In this document: positions 5,227 through 8,813 of the stretch, one piece after another | How the letters are laid out: every line of letters starts with the position of its first letter | Numbering within the stretch: the first letter of the stretch is position 1 | Source of the DNA: an uncultured Oscillospiraceae bacterium | GTDB lineage: Bacteria; Bacillota; Clostridia; Oscillospirales; Oscillospiraceae | Length of the DNA: 8,813 nt | Direction of reading: 5' to 3' | Assembly: GCA_944385455.1 (NCBI GenBank) | Contig: CALWXI010000119.1 | Location: forward strand, 1-8,813 | Notes under the pieces: generated by a model | The model's database searches: none | What the model was told of the DNA's origin: nothing | What the model saw: the letters and a program-made list of their open reading frames with translations, nothing else | Made by a program: the position numbers and the translations under genes

Positions 5227-6144
5227 ATGGCGGCTGTGTATTGTCAGGCAGGCATCTTCCTGTCCGCCATGGCTCTGGGATATGCTTTGAAACGGCTGGG
5301 CATTCTGAAACCGGAGGACAAGCAAGTCCTCTCAAACCTTATTTTTTATGTGACCCTGCCAGCCATGCTGATCGGCAGCTTCGGCAGCGTGTCGGTGGAT
5401 TTCTGGTTCGTGGCGTCCTTTCTGCTGGGTCTCGGCGTGAATGCCGTGATGGTGGGAGCGGGCGCGCTGGCCTCCCGGAAAAAGACGCCGGACCTTCAGG
5501 CCCTTTACATCATCAACTGCGCGGGGCTGAACCTGGGCAACATCGTCATTCCCTTTCTGCAAGGTTTCTTTCCCGACGGCATCCCATATCTGTGCATGTT
5601 CGATACCGGCGATTCTTTCTTTACGCTGGGTACTACCTATGCCATTGCCAGAGGACGGCTTGGGCAGCGGGGCGGTTCCGTTTTCTCCGCGCTTCGGGGC
5701 ATCCTGTCCAGCTTGCTCCGTTCCATCCCCTTCGATGTCTATATCTTGATGACAATGCTCTCCCTGCTGCACATCCGCCTGCCGGAGCCGGTTCTGCTGG
5801 CGGCGGATTTTATGGGCCGAGGCAACGGCTTCCTGGCCATGCTGCTGGTGGGAGTATCCATGGACCCCCGGCTGGACGTCTCTTCTCTGGGGGAAGTGAT
5901 CCGTATCCTGGCGGTGCGCTACATCTGTGCCGCCGCCGCGGCGCTGTTCGTCTGGTTCGCCCTGCCCGCTCCCTTGGTGATGCGGCAGAGCCTAACAGCC
6001 GCAGTTTTTGCGGCAACGCCCAGCGCCGCCCTTATTTATTCCAACCGGCTGGGCATCCGGACGGAAATCGCCGGTGCGCTGAGCCCCATCTCTACGGTCC
6101 TGATGATTCCCATGATGTCCGCCGTAATGACCTTGACGGTGTGA
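5227..6144 (+). CDS. AEC-family (auxin efflux carrier-like) membrane transporter
   Basis: This 305-residue integral membrane protein belongs to the AEC/Mem_trans family. Bacterial members move organic acids such as malate or other small solutes; the plant name does not imply auxin here. About ten hydrophobic segments are visible, beginning at residues 4-22 with no cleavable signal peptide. Family hallmarks are SNLIFYVTLPAMLIGS (36-51), GLNLGNIVIPFLQ (100-112) with the conserved Asn/Gly/Pro pattern, ATPSAALIYSNRLG (263-276) and SPISTVLMIPMMS (286-298) near the C terminus. The length is normal for the family. The ATG at 5227 has GAGGGG 6 bases upstream. The gene is divergent from holB and monocistronic: promoter and attenuator-like hairpin before it, terminator after it. 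The substrate is unknown. Confidence 0.9.
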   Translation: MAAVYCQAGIFLSAMALGYALKRLGILKPEDKQVLSNLIFYVTLPAMLIGSFGSVSVDFWFVASFLLGLGVNAVMVGAGALASRKKTPDLQALYIINCAGLNLGNIVIPFLQGFFPDGIPYLCMFDTGDSFFTLGTTYAIARGRLGQRGGSVFSALRGILSSLLRSIPFDVYILMTMLSLLHIRLPEPVLLAADFMGRGNGFLAMLLVGVSMDPRLDVSSLGEVIRILAVRYICAAAAALFVWFALPAPLVMRQSLTAAVFAATPSAALIYSNRLGIRTEIAGALSPISTVLMIPMMSAVMTLTV

Positions 6145-6174
6145 AAACGATTATACCACATGTTCAGAAAAAAG

Positions 6175-6213
6175 AAAGTGCGGAAACTCCGGCCCGTTTC
6201 CGGGTGCTTTTTT
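6175..6213 (+). terminator. Intrinsic terminator after the AEC transporter gene
   Basis: CGGAAAC (6181-6187) pairs with GTTTCCG (6196-6202). An outer AAAG (6175-6178) can pair with CTTT (6207-6210) across an internal loop, and the right side ends in TTTTTT (6208-6213). It begins 30 bases after the stop codon. The stem is interrupted, so it is weaker than the others in the window. Confidence 0.7.
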
Positions 6214-6270
6214 GCGCAAGATTTTCACGCAAGCACCTTTATGCGAATTCCCGCCGCACTTTCGTCAGAA

Positions 6271-6338
6271 TTGTTTAAATTTATATCGCTTTCTTATATT
6301 ATTCATGCATTGTTTTCCAGCACTCTTCCCATTATAAT
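6271..6338 (+). promoter_or_regulatory. ppdK: AT-rich region with two candidate ppdK promoters
   Basis: The proximal candidate is TTGTTT (6310-6315), 17 bases, then a perfect TATAAT (6333-6338), giving a leader of about 90 bases. A distal candidate uses the same TTGTTT hexamer (6271-6276), 18 bases, then TATATT (6295-6300). The stretch 6265-6350 is conspicuously AT-rich against the GC-rich surroundings. The leader that follows contains small inverted repeats (AGGTTTACCT near 6388-6397 and CTGCC/GGCAG at 6396-6410) of unknown meaning. The ppdK Shine-Dalgarno GGAGG is at 6422-6426. Confidence 0.62.
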
Positions 6339-6433
6339 GTTATAGGTATTTTTGCGGCCAATAATTTCCGGACATCCGGATATGTAAAGGTTTACCTGCC
6401 CTTGCGGCAGTGACAAAAAATGGAGGAATGAAA

Positions 6434-8813
6434 ATGAGCAAGAAGTATTGTTACCTGTTCACCGAGGGCAACGCCGGCATGCGTGAGCTGCTGGGCGGCA
6501 AGGGCGCCAACCTGGCTGAGATGACCAACATCGGCCTGCCCGTGCCCCAGGGCTTCACCATCACCACCGAGGCCTGCACCCAGTACTATGAGGACGGCCA
6601 GCAGATCAACCCCGAGATCATGGCCGAGATCATGGAATACATCGAAAAGATGGAGCAGATCACCGGCAAAAAGTTCGGCGACATGGAGAACCCCCTGCTG
6701 GTCTCCGTCCGCTCCGGTGCCCGGGCCTCCATGCCCGGCATGATGGACACCATCCTGAACCTGGGCCTCAATGAGACCGTGGTGGACGTGCTGGCCCGGA
6801 AGTCCGGCAACCCCCGCTGGGCCTGGGACTGCTATCGCCGCTTCATCCAGATGTACTCCGACGTGGTCATGGAAGTGGGCAAGAAGTACTTCGAGCAGCT
6901 CATCGACCAGATGAAGGAGCGCAAGGGCGTCACCCAGGATGTGGACCTCACCGCCGAGGATCTCAAGGAGCTGGCCGGCGCGTTCAAGGCCGAGTACAAG
7001 GCCAAGATCGGCCAGGACTTCCCCAGCGATCCCAAGGAACAGCTGATGGGTGCCGTCAAGGCCGTGTTCCGTTCCTGGGACAACCCCCGCGCCAACGTCT
7101 ACCGCCGGGACAACGACATCCCCTATTCCTGGGGCACCGCCGTCAACGTTCAGTCCATGGCCTTCGGCAACATGGGCGACGACTGCGGCACCGGCGTGGC
7201 CTTCACCCGCAACCCCGCCACCGGCGAGAAGAAGCTCTTCGGCGAGTTCCTGACCAATGCCCAGGGCGAGGACGTGGTGGCCGGCGTGCGGACTCCCATG
7301 CCCATCAGCCAGATGGCCGAGAAGTTCCCCGAGGCCTTCGCCCAATTTGAGAAGGTCTGCCAGCTTCTGGAAAATCATTATCACGACATGCAGGACATGG
7401 AGTTCACCGTGGAAAACGGCAAGCTCTACATGCTGCAGACCCGCAACGGCAAGCGCACCCCCGCCGCCGCTTTGAAGATCGCCTGCGACCTGGTGGACGA
7501 GGGGCAGATCTCCGAAAAGCAGGCTGTGGCCATGATCGACCCCCGGTCCCTGGACACCCTGCTCCATCCCCAGTTCGACGCCAAGGTCCTGAAGGAGACC
7601 CCCGTGATCGGCTCCGCTCTGGCCGCCTCTCCCGGCGCCGCCTGCGGCCGCATCGTCTTTACCGCTGATGACGCCAAGGAGTGGGCCTCCCGGGGCGAGA
7701 AGGTGGTCCTTGTCCGTCTGGAGACTTCTCCCGAGGACATTGAGGGCATGAAGGCCGCCCAGGGCATCCTCACCGTCCGCGGCGGCATGACCTCGCACGC
7801 CGCCGTTGTGGCCCGCGGCATGGGCACCTGCTGTGTCTCCGGCTGCTCCGAGATCAAGATGGACGAGGAAAACAAGTGCTTTGAGCTCTCCGGCAAGACC
7901 TTCCGTGAAGGCGACTGGCTCTCTTTGGACGGCTCCACCGGCAAGATCTATGACGGCGCCATCCCCACCGTGGACGCCTCCATCGGCGGCGAGTTCGGCC
8001 GGGTCATGGGCTGGGCCGACAAATATCGCCGCCTGCAGGTCCGCACCAACGCCGACACCCCCCACGACGCCGCTCAGGCCAGGAAATTCGGTGCCCAGGG
8101 CATCGGCCTGTGCCGCACTGAGCACATGTTCTTCAACGAGGACCGCATCCCCGCCATCCGGGAGATGATCTGCTCCGACACTGTGGAACAGCGCGAAAAG
8201 GCACTGGCCAAGCTGGAACCCATGCAGCAGTCCGACTTCGAGGGCATCTACGAGGCCATGGAAGGCTGCCCCGTCACCATCCGCTTCCTGGATCCCCCGC
8301 TGCACGAGTTCGTCCCCACCGAGGAGGCCGACATCGAGCTGCTGGCCAAGGATATGGGCAAGTCCGTGGCTGACATCAAGGCCATCATTGCCTCCCTGCA
8401 TGAGTTCAACCCCATGATGGGCCACCGCGGCTGCCGTCTGGCCGTCACCTATCCGGAGATCGCCGCCATGCAGACCCGTGCCGTTATCAAGGCCGCGCTG
8501 AACGTCCAGGCCAAGCACCCCGACTGGAACATGGTCCCCGAGATCATGATCCCCCTGGTGGGCGAGGTCAAGGAGCTCAAGTACGTCAAGAGCGTGGTGG
8601 TGGAGACCGCCGACGCCCTCATCAAGGCCGCCGGTTCCGACATGAAGTACCTGGTGGGCACCATGATCGAGATCCCCCGCGCCGCCCTCACCGCCGACGA
8701 GATCGCCAAGGAGGCCGACTTCTTCTCCTTCGGCACCAACGACCTCACCCAGATGACCTTCGGCTTCTCCCGCGACGACGCCGGCAAGTTCCTGGGCGCT
8801 TACTACGACAAGA
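6434..8813 (+). CDS. ppdK: Pyruvate, phosphate dikinase (3' end outside window)
   Basis: The enzyme (EC 2.7.9.1) reversibly converts pyruvate, ATP and phosphate to phosphoenolpyruvate, AMP and pyrophosphate. In anaerobes it serves glycolysis or gluconeogenesis in the cytoplasm. The window holds 793 codons of an expected 875 or so. The N-terminal ATP-grasp domain includes GGKGANLAEM (21-30) and VRSGARASMPGMMDT. The central phosphohistidine domain has GGMTSHAAVVARGMG, with catalytic His455 at the same number as in the Clostridium symbiosum enzyme, and Thr453 at the regulatory-threonine position. The C-terminal PEP/pyruvate barrel shows GLCRTEHMFF (Arg561), IRFLDPP (Arg617), GTMIEIPRAA and FGTNDLTQ. 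The catalytic cysteine of the final segment lies beyond the edge. ATG 6434 is chosen because GGAGG is 7 bases upstream; the in-frame ATG at 6428 is only one base from it. Third positions are overwhelmingly C or G, suggesting high expression. Confidence 0.97.
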   Translation, partial: MSKKYCYLFTEGNAGMRELLGGKGANLAEMTNIGLPVPQGFTITTEACTQYYEDGQQINPEIMAEIMEYIEKMEQITGKKFGDMENPLLVSVRSGARASMPGMMDTILNLGLNETVVDVLARKSGNPRWAWDCYRRFIQMYSDVVMEVGKKYFEQLIDQMKERKGVTQDVDLTAEDLKELAGAFKAEYKAKIGQDFPSDPKEQLMGAVKAVFRSWDNPRANVYRRDNDIPYSWGTAVNVQSMAFGNMGDDCGTGVAFTRNPATGEKKLFGEFLTNAQGEDVVAGVRTPMPISQMAEKFPEAFAQFEKVCQLLENHYHDMQDMEFTVENGKLYMLQTRNGKRTPAAALKIACDLVDEGQISEKQAVAMIDPRSLDTLLHPQFDAKVLKETPVIGSALAASPGAACGRIVFTADDAKEWASRGEKVVLVRLETSPEDIEGMKAAQGILTVRGGMTSHAAVVARGMGTCCVSGCSEIKMDEENKCFELSGKTFREGDWLSLDGSTGKIYDGAIPTVDASIGGEFGRVMGWADKYRRLQVRTNADTPHDAAQARKFGAQGIGLCRTEHMFFNEDRIPAIREMICSDTVEQREKALAKLEPMQQSDFEGIYEAMEGCPVTIRFLDPPLHEFVPTEEADIELLAKDMGKSVADIKAIIASLHEFNPMMGHRGCRLAVTYPEIAAMQTRAVIKAALNVQAKHPDWNMVPEIMIPLVGEVKELKYVKSVVVETADALIKAAGSDMKYLVGTMIEIPRAALTADEIAKEADFFSFGTNDLTQMTFGFSRDDAGKFLGAYYDK

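Noticed and set aside
6160..6345. A 61-codon plus-strand open frame between the AEC gene and ppdK
   Set aside because: It spans the AEC terminator and the ppdK promoter region, has no Shine-Dalgarno, and its composition follows the AT-rich DNA rather than a protein.
6392..8518. A 708-codon open frame on the minus strand opposite ppdK
   Set aside because: It lies exactly antisense to a clear ppdK frame with all catalytic motifs. Its composition (Gly, His, Leu, Val, Ala runs) is what the C/G-ending codons of ppdK give on the reverse strand, and it resembles no protein.

Overview
The window is GC-rich, compact bacterial chromosome with strong GGAGG-type ribosome binding sites, short intergenic gaps and intrinsic terminators. 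A RicT/PSP1 protein of the Firmicutes type sits directly behind a DNA polymerase III delta-prime gene. A YtrA-type GntR/ABC unit and a pyruvate,phosphate dikinase very like the clostridial enzyme are also present. Together these point to a high-GC anaerobic member of the Clostridia, probably an Oscillospiraceae-type gut bacterium. The family-level placement is inference. No mobile element, CRISPR array, tRNA or rRNA was seen.

Layout: positions 1-5076 are entirely minus-strand. Read in transcription order they are holB (DNA polymerase III delta prime), ricT (PSP1 family, translationally coupled to holB by a TTGA overlap and carrying a long basic RG-rich tail), a Cof-type HAD phosphatase, an XRE-type regulator with a membrane-spanning C-terminal half, and then a separate gntR-ABC ATPase-permease unit. 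Only the first codons of the permease lie in the window. An intrinsic terminator follows ricT, the HAD gene and the XRE gene. The GntR unit has its own promoter, overlapped by a long inverted repeat that is a good candidate for its operator.

Positions 5227-8813 are plus-strand. They hold an AEC-family membrane transporter and the first 793 codons of ppdK, which runs off the right edge. The transporter has a recognisable promoter, but a terminator-like hairpin with a T-run lies between that promoter and the ribosome binding site. This suggests control by transcription attenuation, or a short independent RNA. ppdK is preceded by an AT-rich stretch with two candidate sigma-A promoters.

Most of the content is ordinary housekeeping and regulation. 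I did not find a clearly new multi-gene system. The most interesting parts are regulatory: the attenuator-like leader of the transporter, the GntR operator, the two genes (HAD and XRE) that sit immediately behind terminators with no visible promoter, and the RG-rich tail of RicT.
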